Positions 9,201-18,448 of a stretch of 64,000 nucleotides of DNA are shown one piece after another. Each line of letters starts with the position of its first letter. The stretch's first letter is position 1. The DNA comes from Rhodothermales bacterium (GTDB taxonomy: Bacteria; Bacteroidota; Rhodothermia; Rhodothermales; Bin80). Location: positions 1 through 64,000 of the forward strand of contig JANQES010000120.1 in the NCBI GenBank assembly GCA_028278205.1, read 5' to 3'. The notes under the pieces were generated by a model. The model was not told the DNA's origin and searched no databases. It saw nothing but the letters and a program-made list of their open reading frames with translations. A program made the position numbers and the translations under genes.

Positions 9201-10856
9201 GCTGCGTTGCCGCCAATGCCCTCGTTCGCCGAAGGCGCCGTCGAAGTGCGGGTGCGCGATACCGGCATCGGCATTCCGGAGCAGGATCTGCCGCATATCT
9301 TCGACCGTTTCAGCCAGGTAGACAACTCGAACACCCGCCAGCACGAAGGCACCGGCATCGGCCTGGCGCTGGTGATGGAACTGGTGCTGTTGCACCACGG
9401 CGTCATCGACGTCCACAGCGAGGTGGGCGTGGGGACGGAGTTTGTCGTGACCTTGCCGCGTGGCAATGCGCATCTGCGGTCCGAGGAACTGGGCGACGAC
9501 ATGGAAGGCTTCGTGCCGGAGCAGGGCGCGATGACCGAACTGGCCTTCTCGGCGCTGGACTTTATACCCGAATCCGCCGCGCCCGCGGACGACACGACGC
9601 CTGCGCCGGGCGCCCCGCTGGTGCTCATCGTCGAAGATAACGACGACGTGCGCGAGTATGTGGCATCGATCCTGGGCCAGCACTACCGCATCACGACGGC
9701 CCGCCACGGCGAGGAAGGGCTCGAAAAAGCCCGTCACAGCCAGCCCAATCTCATCATCAGCGACGTGATGATGCCCAGGATGGACGGCCACGCTTTCTGC
9801 CGCGCTCTCAAGTCCGATCCGGCGCTCAACCACATTCCCGTGATGCTCTTGACGGCCCGCGCCACGCAGCAGATGAAGATCGAAAGCCTCGAAGTAGGCG
9901 CCGACGATTACCTCGCCAAGCCGTTTAACGACCGCGAGTTGCTGGCCCGCGCCAAAAACCTGGTCCTGATCCGGCAGCAGGAGAAAGAACTCAAACAACT
10001 CAACGAAAGCCTCGAACGCACCGTCGAAGAGCAGGTGCAGATCATCCTCAGCGACCGGATCGAGTACGAGAAACAACTGCTGGCGGCTAAAAACCAGGCT
10101 GAGAGTTCGCTACGGCTCAAGTCTTCTATTCTCAACAATTTGAATCACGAATTTCGCACGCCGCTGGCGGCCATCCAGGGCTATGCGCAGATCCTTTCGG
10201 CAGAGGCGCCGGATGAACTTCAAGAATTTGCCGGCCTCATCAACGAGGGCGGCGCCCGCCTGATGCGCACGCTCGACGCCGTACACCACCTCTCTCGCCT
10301 CGAAATAGACGACCTCAAACTCGACCTCGAATTGGTGGATCTGGTGAAGCTGGCGCAGGAAGCTGTGCAACGTTTCGAGAAGCCGGCGATGCACAAGGGG
10401 CTGGCCCTCCGCCTCGTCGCGCGCGAAGGCGAGAAGGTCGAGGCGATGCTCAACGCCGCCTCGGTGGTGCGTGTGCTGGATTATCTGCTCGACAATGCTG
10501 TCAAATTTACGGATGAAGGCGAGGTGGTTCTCGAAGTAGCGCGGCAGGCGGATAGGGTGCTGCTCAGGGTGCGAGATACCGGCATTGGCATCGATTCTGC
10601 GTTCATGCCGGACCTCTTCGAGGCCTTCACACAGGAGAGTACAGGCCTGACTCGTTCGCACGATGGCATAGGAATTGGATTAACTGTGGCCCAAAGACTT
10701 ACGGAATTGCTCGGAGGGTCGATATCTGTAGAGAGTGAAAAAGGACAGGGCAGTATGTTCACCGTCCGCTTCCCCGCGACGGCGTCTCCGGCGCACCGGG
10801 CCGCTGCGCGAATGACTCGAAGAAAACGTAGTACTTCAGGCAACGTCACAACGTGA
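6300..10856 (+). CDS. Hybrid two-component sensor: propeller, Y_Y_Y, HK, receiver, second HK
   Basis: This 1518-residue inner-membrane sensor starts with GTG and a signal peptide (about 1-26). About thirteen W-x-G-T-x-x-G-L repeats follow (about 30-620), enough for two periplasmic beta-propellers. Then come a Y_Y_Y Ig-like domain (about 648-742), one transmembrane helix (about 756-780), HisKA with SHEFRTPL and His833, an ATPase domain, and a receiver with phospho-acceptor Asp1155 (SDVMMP). A second HisKA (NHEFRTPL, His1283) and a second ATPase domain (GIGIGLTV) close the protein. Classic members of this family end in an AraC HTH; this one ends in another kinase and so must signal to a separate partner. 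Its stop overlaps the start of the next gene. Confidence 0.9.
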   Translation: MKRFPHIFVLFFLALLSATMGLEAYAQGRRALDPNKALTQYVHQVWKDDDGLPQNTVRAILQSQGGYLWLGTEEGLSRFDGVRFTVFDKTNTAAFETGHAIEALYEDRQGRLWISAHNAGLIRYAGGHFTRLSAEAGLPGKNVSAVFQDAAGAMWIGTRDAGLFSLLNGQATQYTTDDGLKSNHVTAIYQDRQGRLWVGTSEGLNRVDVAGISVIEQAGDPADLFILTIYEVRNGTFLVGTRHGLMQVEGDLLTPFVSDSDWTTGEVRALWEDAEGTLWIGGRGGGLGRLRDGHLETFSEEEGLSHDWVLSLYGDHEGSLWIGTEGGGLNRLWDGKFTTYTTREGLSHDMVMSISEDRDGALWMGTDGGGLNRLKDGHLTSFTTADGLSSDIVSSVYAGDDGTLWVGTLGGGLNRFKDGRFTHYTAKDGLVSDAIYILGTSDDGSLWMGTDAGLSRFHEGRFTNFTREDGLGDDYVTAIHEDRNGTLWIGTFYAGLAQLRDGQFSHLTTADGLASDGVLTLYEDADGVLWIGTYEGGLSRYKDGRLTTYTTREGLFDDIIYQILEDDQGNLWMSCNKGLFTVSKDTLDAFAEGTKTRFSSTFYGKADGLKAEMMGGIQPAGWKRQDGTLWFSSVKGAVMIDPQNIRRNLLLPPVVIEEVLVDNEAVAQHDDVVLSPGKKKIEFRYTALSFMAPEAVRFRFMLEGNDAAWQDAGASRAATYTNLAPGSYTFRVMARNSDGVWNETGASMRFTLEPFFYQTTLFYILCVLGVFILGVVAYHGRARQLIARKRELEALVEARTHDLREAKGKIEAQADKLRELDRFKTRFFANVSHEFRTPLTMIVGPLENALQGSYGPLSETVRRQIGIMLRNALRLMRLINQLLDLSKLEASKMSLRARPRNIVEFLEGVVLSCSAFAEQKGIALHFEAEGGIDGVYFEPDKLEKVFFNLLSNAAKFTPDGGAITVTVAALPPMPSFAEGAVEVRVRDTGIGIPEQDLPHIFDRFSQVDNSNTRQHEGTGIGLALVMELVLLHHGVIDVHSEVGVGTEFVVTLPRGNAHLRSEELGDDMEGFVPEQGAMTELAFSALDFIPESAAPADDTTPAPGAPLVLIVEDNDDVREYVASILGQHYRITTARHGEEGLEKARHSQPNLIISDVMMPRMDGHAFCRALKSDPALNHIPVMLLTARATQQMKIESLEVGADDYLAKPFNDRELLARAKNLVLIRQQEKELKQLNESLERTVEEQVQIILSDRIEYEKQLLAAKNQAESSLRLKSSILNNLNHEFRTPLAAIQGYAQILSAEAPDELQEFAGLINEGGARLMRTLDAVHHLSRLEIDDLKLDLELVDLVKLAQEAVQRFEKPAMHKGLALRLVAREGEKVEAMLNAASVVRVLDYLLDNAVKFTDEGEVVLEVARQADRVLLRVRDTGIGIDSAFMPDLFEAFTQESTGLTRSHDGIGIGLTVAQRLTELLGGSISVESEKGQGSMFTVRFPATASPAHRAAARMTRRKRSTSGNVTT

Positions 10857-13800
10857 AGAAGGGGTTGTTTCATATCATCCTTGGGCTGGTGCTCGTGCTC
10901 TTCGGCGCGGCAGCAGGCTCCCGTGCGTACGCCCAGAAGGTGCTCACGCTCGATCCCAACAAAGCCCTCTCTCAATATCACATCGACACCTGGACCATCG
11001 AAGACGGGTTGCCGCAGGGGAGTGTTGAATCTATTTCTCAGACCCACGACGGCTACCTCTGGGTGGGCACCCAGGAAGGCCTCGTTCGCTTCGACGGTAT
11101 CGACTTCACCGTCTTCACCAAGCGCGACGGCCATCTGCCCAGCGGCAACATCCCGGCGCTGATGCCCGGCAAAGACGGCAGCCTCTGGATTGCCACGCGC
11201 GGCGGCGGCCTGACGCGCTACAAAGACGGCCAGTTCACCACCTACACCGAAAAGAACGGCCTCAACGAAAGCGAGGTCAGCAGTCTCCTCGTAGACGACG
11301 ACGGCAGCGTCTGGGTGGGCACCTACCGGCAGGGCCTCAACCGCCTCGACCCCGCCCACTTCGACGAGTACACCACCGATCTGTTTACCGACCTGACGAG
11401 CGAAGACGGCCTGCCCAACAACGAGATCCAGACACTGGCCAAGACCAAAGACGGCGCGCTCTGGATGGGCACGCGCAGCACCGGGGTCATCCGCTACAAA
11501 GACGGCATCTTCACTACCTTTACCACCACCGAGGGGCTGATCCACGACGAAATCGTCACGATGCGCTCGACCTGGGACGGGGCTGTCTGGGTAGGCACCA
11601 AGGGCGGCCTGAGCCGGGTCATGGTCGGCCCTGACGGCGCGGCCAACATCCGCAACTACACCACCAAAGACGGCCTGGGCGACAACATGGTCCACGCCTT
11701 CGCGGAGGATGCTGCCGGCACCATCTGGGTGGGCACCGATGGCGGCGGCCTTTGCCGCCTCGAAGGCGAGCGCTTTGCCTGCATCTCCTCCGACGATGGC
11801 GGCGGTCTGGCCCACAACACCGTCATCAGCCTCTACGCCGACACCGAGGGTAGCCTCTGGGTGGGCACCGACGGCGGCGGCCTCAACCGCCTCAAAGACG
11901 TCAAGTTTACCCATTACACCACCCAGGAAGGCCTCGCCCACGACTACGTCTACTCGATCTACGAGACGCCCGACAGCGCCATGTGGATCGGCACCGAGCA
12001 TGCCGGCGTCAGCCGCTTCAAGGACGGGGTCTTCACCACCTTTACCACCGCCGACGGCCTGATCCACGACGAGGTCTTCAGCGTCGAAAGCACCTCCGAC
12101 GGCACGCTCTGGTTCGGCACGCGCGGCGGCCTGAGCCGCTACAAAGACGGCAAATTCACCAATTTTACCTCTAAAGACGGCCTGCCGCAGGACGACGTCT
12201 GGGGCCTCTTCGTCGATTCGAAAGACAACCTCTGGCTGGCGATGATCGGCGGGTTGGTGCTCTTCCAGGGCGGCGAGTTCATCGTCTACACGACCGAGCA
12301 CGGCCTGGCCAGCGACGAAGTCACGTCGGTGGGTGAAGGCCCCGACGGCGACATCTGGGTGGGCACCTACGCCCACGGCCTGCACCGCTTCCGCGACGGT
12401 CAGGTGGTCGAGCATTACGACATCGAAGGGGGCAACAACTGGGTCATCAACATTTACACGGACTACGAGGACGATGCGCTCTGGTTCAGCGTTCAGGAGA
12501 GCGGTCTGCTTCGGTTCAAAGACGGCGAACTGACGAGCTTTACGACCGAAGACGGCCTCATCGATGACACGGTCACGATGATCCTGGAGGACGACCGGGG
12601 CATCTTCTGGCTGGCCGGCTCGGTGGGCATGTGGTCGATCCCGAAGGCGGATCTGGTGGCCTATGCCGAGGGTCGTCTTGAGCGGCTCTCGCCGACGAGC
12701 TACGACAAGGCCGACGGGTTGAAGACGATCGAGTTCATGGGCGGCACGCAGCCGGCAGGCTGGAAGAGCCGCGACGGTCGGTTGTGGTTCCCGTCGGTGG
12801 GTTACGGCGTGGCCGTGATCGATCCGAACGATGCGCGGGCCAACGCCATTCCGCCGTCGGTGGTCATCGAAGCGGCTACGGCCAACGACGAGCAGATCCC
12901 GATAGGCCATACAGTGACGGTGCTGCCGCCGGGGCGCAACCGCTTCGCGTTCAACTACGTGGGGCTGAACCTGCTGGCGCCCAAGCAGGTCCGGTATCAG
13001 TACATGCTCGAAGGCACCGACGAAGTATGGGTAGACGCCGGCGCGCGGCGCGAGGCCTACTACACGAACCTGGAGCCGGGCGTCCATATCCTTAGAGTCA
13101 AGGCGCGCAACAGCGAAGGCGTCTGGAGTAAAGAGGCGGCGGTAGGCTTCTACCTCAAACCGTATTTCTACCAGACGACGTGGTTCTACGTGCTGTGCGC
13201 GGTGAGCCTGTTGTTGCTGGCCTTCTTGCTCTATCGCCTGCGCATCCGCAGCCTCAAACACCGCGAGCGCGAACTCGTCGGCCTCGTCGAGGCGCGGACG
13301 GCGGATCTGCGGCAGGAGAAAGAGCGCACCGAGGAGGCCCTGGCCGAGACCGAAAAGGCCTGGCGCGAAGCCGAACGCCAGAAAGAGATCGCCGAGGACG
13401 CCAAAGCCGTCATCGAAGAGCAGGCCGAGAAACTCCAGGAGATGGATCGGATCAAGACCCGGTTCTTCAACAACATCTCCCACGAATTCCGCACGCCGCT
13501 GACGCTCAACATCGGCCCGCTGGAGAACGCCTTGCTGGGCGTCTACGGCCCCGTCAGCGACGACATGCGGCGCCAGCTCGAAGTGATGCTGCGCAACTCG
13601 CGGCTCTTGCTCCGGCTCATCAACCAGTTGCTCGACGTAGCCAAGCTCGAATCGGGCAAGATGGCCCTGCGCGTGCGTCACGGCAACCTCGTCGAACTCA
13701 TCGAAGGCGTGCTGCTCTCGTTCACGGCTTTTGCCGAGAAGAAAGAAGTCAATCTCAAATTCCTGGCCGAGAACGCCGACCTCTCGCTCAACTTCGATCC

Positions 13801-15565
13801 GGGGCACCTGGAGAAAGTCTTCTTCAACCTGTTCTCGAACGCCGTCAAGTTTACGCCTGAGAACGGCCAGATCAGCGTCTCGATCAACGATGGGGCGCCC
13901 GGGGCCAATGGCGTCGAGGGCGAGACGGTCATCATCCGCATTAAAGACAGCGGCGAAGGCATCCCGGAAGAGGCCCTGCCCTATATCTTCGACCGTTTCC
14001 ATCAGGTCGATGGGACGATCTCGCAGGTTCAGGAAGGCACCGGCATCGGGTTGTCGCTCGTCAAAGAACTCGTCGAGTTGCACGGCGGCACGATCCAGTG
14101 CGAGAGCCAGATCGGCGTGGGCACCGAGTTCATCGTGACCTTGCCCAAGGACACCCGGCATCTCGACGACACGCACGCCCAGGAATTCGACGAATTTGAA
14201 GCCCTCGAAGCCGCCGAAGAGGCCGAGAAAGAGGCCCAATCTATCTCGCACAGCCCGATGGTAGAGATGGCCGTCTTCGACAATGAATTCCTCGCGCCGT
14301 CCTCCGACAATGCCCCGCTGTTGCCGCCGGATGCGCCCACGGTCCTGGTGGTCGATGACAACCCGGAGATTCGCGATTACGTGGCCGGGTGCCTCAAGCA
14401 GTCGTATCACCTCGTTAAGGCGGTCGATGGGCAGGACGCGTTAGAGAAGGCCCGCGCCATCCGTCCGGATCTGGTCATCAGCGACGTGATGATGCCCAAC
14501 CTCGACGGCTACGGGCTCTGCCGGGCCATCAAGTCGGATGAGAAGCTCAGCCACATTCCGATGATCCTGCTGACCTCGCGCGCCTCGCTCGACGAGAAGA
14601 TCAAAGGCCTCGAAGCCGGCTCGGACGACTACCTGACCAAGCCGTTCAGCGCCCGCGAACTGCTCGTGCGCGCCCGCAACCTGCTGCATCTCGGCTTGCA
14701 GAAGAAGGAGCTTAAAGCGCTCAACAACGCCCTCAAGAACGCCAACGAAGGCTTGCGCGAAGCCAGCCAGATGAAGTCGCAGTTGCTGCGCATCGCCGCG
14801 CACGACCTGAAGAACCCGCTCAACGGCATCCGCGAGTTCGCCAAGATCCTCAAGAACGAGATCGACGCCCAGGCGCCCGGCCAGGAAATGCTCGACCTGA
14901 TCCACACCTCGTCGGATCAGATGCTCGACATGGTGGGCAAGCTGCTCGACTCGGAAGCTTTAGAGAGCGGCGAGTTGACCTTGCACATGGAGCCGGTAAG
15001 CCTGGGCAAGGTGGCCGAAGAGGTGGTGCGCCGCAACCGCCCGCAGGCGCAACGCAAAGGCGAAAAACTGATCCTCCACCTCGACGAGAACGACCCGTGC
15101 GTCGTCGAAGGATCGTGGGAATGGCTGCGTGATGCCATGGACAACCTCGTCAGCAACGCCATCAAGTATTCGCCGCTGGGCAAGACCATCTGGGTGTCGG
15201 TCAAGCGGCACGGGCCGGTCGTTCAGTTCACAGTGCGCGACGAAGGCCCCGGCCTGACCAGGGACGACAAGAAGAAGCTCTTCGGCAAGTTCCAGCGTCT
15301 CTCGGCGGTGCCCACGAGCAACGAGTCGTCGACGGGGTTGGGCCTGTCTATCGTCAAGCAGATCGTCGAGATGCACAACGGGCAGGTCTGGGCCAAGAGC
15401 GAGCCGGGCCAGGGCAGCACCTTCGTCATCGAACTGCCGGTCTCCGAGGATGCGCATCCGGAGCCGGGCGAAGCCACGCCGCCGGCCACCCGCGACCGCA
15501 TCCCCCCCAGCCACGACCGCTGGTCCAGCACGTCTTCGGACAGCTTCCCGGCAGAAAGCGAGTAG
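10853..15565 (+). CDS. Second hybrid two-component sensor with two kinase modules
   Basis: This 1570-residue paralogue overlaps the upstream gene by 4 bases (GTG within the other gene's TGA), so the two are translationally coupled. The layout is the same: signal peptide, about thirteen propeller repeats (35-640), Y_Y_Y domain (about 666-763), transmembrane helix (about 775-797), a longer coiled coil, HisKA (SHEFRTPL, His877), ATPase, and receiver with Asp1211 (SDVMMP). The second kinase differs in type: AAHDLKNPLNG with His1317, followed by an ATPase domain with TGLGLSIV. As in the first sensor, no DNA-binding output domain is present. The ligand is unknown; homologous propellers bind oligosaccharides in gut Bacteroides. 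Confidence 0.9.
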   Translation: MKKGLFHIILGLVLVLFGAAAGSRAYAQKVLTLDPNKALSQYHIDTWTIEDGLPQGSVESISQTHDGYLWVGTQEGLVRFDGIDFTVFTKRDGHLPSGNIPALMPGKDGSLWIATRGGGLTRYKDGQFTTYTEKNGLNESEVSSLLVDDDGSVWVGTYRQGLNRLDPAHFDEYTTDLFTDLTSEDGLPNNEIQTLAKTKDGALWMGTRSTGVIRYKDGIFTTFTTTEGLIHDEIVTMRSTWDGAVWVGTKGGLSRVMVGPDGAANIRNYTTKDGLGDNMVHAFAEDAAGTIWVGTDGGGLCRLEGERFACISSDDGGGLAHNTVISLYADTEGSLWVGTDGGGLNRLKDVKFTHYTTQEGLAHDYVYSIYETPDSAMWIGTEHAGVSRFKDGVFTTFTTADGLIHDEVFSVESTSDGTLWFGTRGGLSRYKDGKFTNFTSKDGLPQDDVWGLFVDSKDNLWLAMIGGLVLFQGGEFIVYTTEHGLASDEVTSVGEGPDGDIWVGTYAHGLHRFRDGQVVEHYDIEGGNNWVINIYTDYEDDALWFSVQESGLLRFKDGELTSFTTEDGLIDDTVTMILEDDRGIFWLAGSVGMWSIPKADLVAYAEGRLERLSPTSYDKADGLKTIEFMGGTQPAGWKSRDGRLWFPSVGYGVAVIDPNDARANAIPPSVVIEAATANDEQIPIGHTVTVLPPGRNRFAFNYVGLNLLAPKQVRYQYMLEGTDEVWVDAGARREAYYTNLEPGVHILRVKARNSEGVWSKEAAVGFYLKPYFYQTTWFYVLCAVSLLLLAFLLYRLRIRSLKHRERELVGLVEARTADLRQEKERTEEALAETEKAWREAERQKEIAEDAKAVIEEQAEKLQEMDRIKTRFFNNISHEFRTPLTLNIGPLENALLGVYGPVSDDMRRQLEVMLRNSRLLLRLINQLLDVAKLESGKMALRVRHGNLVELIEGVLLSFTAFAEKKEVNLKFLAENADLSLNFDPGHLEKVFFNLFSNAVKFTPENGQISVSINDGAPGANGVEGETVIIRIKDSGEGIPEEALPYIFDRFHQVDGTISQVQEGTGIGLSLVKELVELHGGTIQCESQIGVGTEFIVTLPKDTRHLDDTHAQEFDEFEALEAAEEAEKEAQSISHSPMVEMAVFDNEFLAPSSDNAPLLPPDAPTVLVVDDNPEIRDYVAGCLKQSYHLVKAVDGQDALEKARAIRPDLVISDVMMPNLDGYGLCRAIKSDEKLSHIPMILLTSRASLDEKIKGLEAGSDDYLTKPFSARELLVRARNLLHLGLQKKELKALNNALKNANEGLREASQMKSQLLRIAAHDLKNPLNGIREFAKILKNEIDAQAPGQEMLDLIHTSSDQMLDMVGKLLDSEALESGELTLHMEPVSLGKVAEEVVRRNRPQAQRKGEKLILHLDENDPCVVEGSWEWLRDAMDNLVSNAIKYSPLGKTIWVSVKRHGPVVQFTVRDEGPGLTRDDKKKLFGKFQRLSAVPTSNESSTGLGLSIVKQIVEMHNGQVWAKSEPGQGSTFVIELPVSEDAHPEPGEATPPATRDRIPPSHDRWSSTSSDSFPAESE

Positions 15566-15570
15566 CGAGG

Positions 15571-15729
15571 AATTTTGGATTTTAGATTTTGGATTTTGGA
15601 TTGGCTGCCTGTCGATCCGTAATCGATATCGAAGAAGCCGCGCCCGTTTCGACCGGCGCGGCTTCTTCGTTTAGTGAATGAGGGTCGGAAATTTCCCAAT
15701 CCAAAATCCAAAATCTAAAATCCAAAATT
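15571..15729. repeat. Heptad inverted repeat, ATTTTGG family, copy 1
   Basis: The arms 15571-15604 and 15696-15729 are perfectly complementary over 34 bases. Each is built from 7-base units (GATTTTG-like). The single variant unit, TTTTAG, on the left is matched by CTAAAA on the right, so the arms agree even where the tandem repeat is broken. A terminator-like hairpin sits between them. The element lies between convergent genes. Confidence 0.9.
15630..15673. terminator. Strong hairpin inside the heptad element, likely bidirectional terminator
   Basis: A 15-base-pair stem (15630-15644 with 15655-15669) with a 10-base loop carries A-rich and T-rich ends. It lies between the sensor operon and comEC, which converge here. 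It could terminate both. Confidence 0.6.
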
Positions 15730-15734
15730 CCCCC

Positions 15735-18221
15735 TCACCGCCATTCTACCCGCCGGACGCTCTTGCCATCGCTACGGAGCCAGAGGGCGCCCTGGCGGAC
15801 GGTCGTCAGCACGGTGGCGCCACGGGCGTGCCATCGTTGGAGCACCTCTTCGTCGGGCAGGCCGAAGAACGACGGCGGGCCGACGCTCACGATGGCCAGC
15901 GGCGCCCGGGCCGTGTCGGGCGCGGCGCGAGAGACGAATGCGGGCGTGCTGCTCGTGCGCGATCCGTGATGGGCCACTTTGACCACGTCGCTGCGCAAGA
16001 GCGCGCCGTAGCGGGCCAGCAGGCGCTGCTCGGCCCCGGCTTCGGCATCGCCGGTGAAGAGGAACGTCGTCTGATCGTAGACCAGACGCAGCACCACGGA
16101 AGCGTCGTTGGCGTCGTCGTCGGGCGCAGCGGGTGCTTCCGGCGCGAGGATTTCGATACGCACAGACGGGTCGAGGGCCAGCGTGTCTCCGGCAGCGACG
16201 GCGCGGTGGGGTACGCCGAGGCTGTCGAGCAGGTGCCGCGTTTCGGTGTAGAGCGTTGAGGTGTAAGGCTGGCCGTTGTGCAGCACGCGGCCCACGCTGG
16301 TGCCCCGCAGCAGCGCCGGCAGCCCGCCGAGGTGGTCGCTGTGCGGATGGGTGATGACGACGGCGTCGAGGCGGCCAATGCCGTAGCGTTCGAGGTGCGG
16401 CAGCAGCGTCCGCGCGCCCTGATCCGAGGCGGCGTCGCGGCCTCCGGCATCGATGAGCAGGTGCCGGCCATTGGGCAATGCGACGAGCGCCGCGTCGCCG
16501 TGGCCTACGTCGAAGAAGACGGCGTCCAGGCGCGGGGTGTGGGCGCCGGTCAGCACGCCGGTCCACACGCCCGCTGTTGCCAGGCACAGCGCCGTAGCGC
16601 CGAGGCGCCAGCGCAGCCGGGGGCGCGGCCATTGCGCCAGCATCAGCAGCGCCGCCGCCATCGCCAGCAGATACCACGGTTGGCGCACGTAGAGCTGGAT
16701 GGTGGCCCAGCCCAGCGTCGCCTCGCCGGCTTCGGCGGTGAACAGGAGGCCGCGCGCCAGCACGTCGGCGGCAGCGCCAAAGACCTCGGCGGCAAACGGA
16801 AACCATCCGCTCAGCGCCAGCGCCAACAGCCCCGCCGCCAGCGTCAGCGCCGTCAGCGGGATGGCCGCGAGGTTGAGCACCAGCCCGGCCAGCGACGCCT
16901 GCCCGAAGTGAAACAGCAACACCGGCATCGTGCCCAGCGTCGCCGCCAGCGACACGGTCGTTGTCGTGAAGAGGCTGCGCCGGAACGGGTGCGCCAGCCA
17001 CGCCTCGGGCGCGCGTTCGTAGATCAACGGGTGCAGCGTCACGATGGCCGCGACGGCGGCGAAGGAAAGCTGAAAGCCGGCTTCGAAGAGGTGGCCGGGG
17101 CGGATCAACAACAAGATCACCGCCGCCACGCCCAGCGTGTTGAGCGGATGCGCCGACCGTCCGAGCACCGTCCCCCCGATGAACAGTCCGGCCATGATGA
17201 CGGCGCGCACCACCGACGGGCTGGCGCCGGCCAGCAGCATGTAGAGCACCAGCAACGCCATCGTCACGGCGGCGCGGGTGATCTCCATGGCTTTCCAGCC
17301 GAGGCGCAGGCGCATCAGGGCGGGGCGCAGCAGGCCGTAGAGCACCATCCCCACGAGCAGCACGTGCAGCCCCGAGACGGCCAGCAGGTGCATCAGGCCG
17401 GTCCGCGCAAACCGCTGGCGGGTGGCGTCTTCGAGGCGGCTGCGGTCGCCCAGCACCAGCGCGTGCAGCACGGCGCGGGCGTCGTCGCCGGGCACGAGAT
17501 GGCTCAGTTGACGGCGGACGTACGCCTGCGCCGGGACGATGAGGCGCTCGACCCCCGCGCGCCGGCGGCCCAGGACGGCGACGTCTGCCGAGTCGCGGAC
17601 GGTGAGCGTCGCGTAAATGCCGCGTTGCCGCAGCCAGCCGCCTGTGTCGAAGCCGGCGGGATTGCGGCGGCGGGGGAGGCGGCGCAGCGGCCCCTGCACC
17701 TGCACGACGTCGCCCTGCGCGATGGCGGGGAAGGCAACGTCAGGCCTCCAGGGCGAGCGGGCCAGCGTCACTTGTACGCAGCCAGTGGTCGCTGCGGTGT
17801 CCTGGCCGGCAACCAGCCGCTCAGCAGCCAGCGTAAACCGAACGCCGAAAGACCGCTCCACCGGCTGTTCGACGACGCGCCCTGTCAGCGCCACCGGCCT
17901 TTCATCTTCATCCCCGGCGTAGACCTGATGCGCGACGTGCGCGGCGGGCAGGGCCTGCTCGGCGGCATACCGGGCGCCGCCCAGGCCCATCACCACTAGC
18001 GCCACGGCCCCGGTGCCCATCAACGCTTCCGCCGAGACGAGCCTGCCGCGCCCATACCACCGCGCCGCGACGACCAGCACGATCCCCGTCGTCATCACCA
18101 CAATCCAGGGCCAGAACCCCCAGCGCGGCGCCAGCGCAGCCCCGCTGATGCCTACGGCGAGGCACCCGGCCAGCAGCAACGCCGGATACGCCTTCCATTG
18201 TATCGTCGAGTCGGACCGCAT
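15735..18221 (-). CDS. comEC: ComEC/Rec2 DNA-uptake channel
   Basis: This 828-residue polytopic membrane protein moves single-stranded DNA across the inner membrane during natural transformation. An N-terminal set of helices and a soluble DUF4131-like region (about 90-200) lead into the Competence domain, where HLLAVSGLHVLLVG is visible, followed by many helices. A C-terminal metallo-beta-lactamase domain (about 560-800) carries DVGHGDAALV, the metal motif THPHSDHLGG and VAHHGSRTSS. The length is standard for three-domain ComEC. The gene ends 5 bases beyond heptad repeat copy 1. The only competence gene in the window, it suggests the organism can take up DNA. Confidence 0.92.
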   Translation of the reverse strand: MRSDSTIQWKAYPALLLAGCLAVGISGAALAPRWGFWPWIVVMTTGIVLVVAARWYGRGRLVSAEALMGTGAVALVVMGLGGARYAAEQALPAAHVAHQVYAGDEDERPVALTGRVVEQPVERSFGVRFTLAAERLVAGQDTAATTGCVQVTLARSPWRPDVAFPAIAQGDVVQVQGPLRRLPRRRNPAGFDTGGWLRQRGIYATLTVRDSADVAVLGRRRAGVERLIVPAQAYVRRQLSHLVPGDDARAVLHALVLGDRSRLEDATRQRFARTGLMHLLAVSGLHVLLVGMVLYGLLRPALMRLRLGWKAMEITRAAVTMALLVLYMLLAGASPSVVRAVIMAGLFIGGTVLGRSAHPLNTLGVAAVILLLIRPGHLFEAGFQLSFAAVAAIVTLHPLIYERAPEAWLAHPFRRSLFTTTTVSLAATLGTMPVLLFHFGQASLAGLVLNLAAIPLTALTLAAGLLALALSGWFPFAAEVFGAAADVLARGLLFTAEAGEATLGWATIQLYVRQPWYLLAMAAALLMLAQWPRPRLRWRLGATALCLATAGVWTGVLTGAHTPRLDAVFFDVGHGDAALVALPNGRHLLIDAGGRDAASDQGARTLLPHLERYGIGRLDAVVITHPHSDHLGGLPALLRGTSVGRVLHNGQPYTSTLYTETRHLLDSLGVPHRAVAAGDTLALDPSVRIEILAPEAPAAPDDDANDASVVLRLVYDQTTFLFTGDAEAGAEQRLLARYGALLRSDVVKVAHHGSRTSSTPAFVSRAAPDTARAPLAIVSVGPPSFFGLPDEEVLQRWHARGATVLTTVRQGALWLRSDGKSVRRVEWR

Positions 18222-18330
18222 GGGTGGGGAGGTGGGGAAATGTGTTCAGGCCACAATTAACGATTTGCGTTGTCCTTGTTCAATGTTTAAGGGATTCTGG
18301 TTGAACAGGCAGGCCTCAGGTGTTCCTAAC

Positions 18331-18371
18331 GAGAAACTCGAAACCGAAAACTCGAAACCAGAAACTCAAAC
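18331..18371 (+). repeat. Heptad tandem repeat, GAAAC family
   Basis: About six 7-base units of the form NNGAAAC (GAGAAAC, TCGAAAC, CGAAAAC, TCGAAAC, CAGAAAC) run in tandem. They lie in the gap between the divergent comEC and nusB genes. No opposite arm is obvious. The rest of the gap holds the MITE-like element described separately. Confidence 0.7.
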
Positions 18372-18448
18372 TTCTCGCTGGACACCACCGCCGTGTTTTC
18401 ATAACTTCCTGCCCCGGTGTTTACATCGTCGATGGACGCCGGTCTGAG

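Noticed and set aside
6363..10076. Two long minus-strand frames (484 and 626 codons)
   Set aside because: Both are antisense to the first sensor and follow its propeller repeat; no signature or start signal.
10481..14410. A 1309-codon open frame on the minus strand
   Set aside because: It lies antisense to the two hybrid sensors, has no domain, and mirrors their repeat period.
15571..15729. CRISPR array
   Set aside because: The repeats are 7-base units with no unique spacers of regular length and no cas genes nearby. No CRISPR array was seen anywhere in the window.
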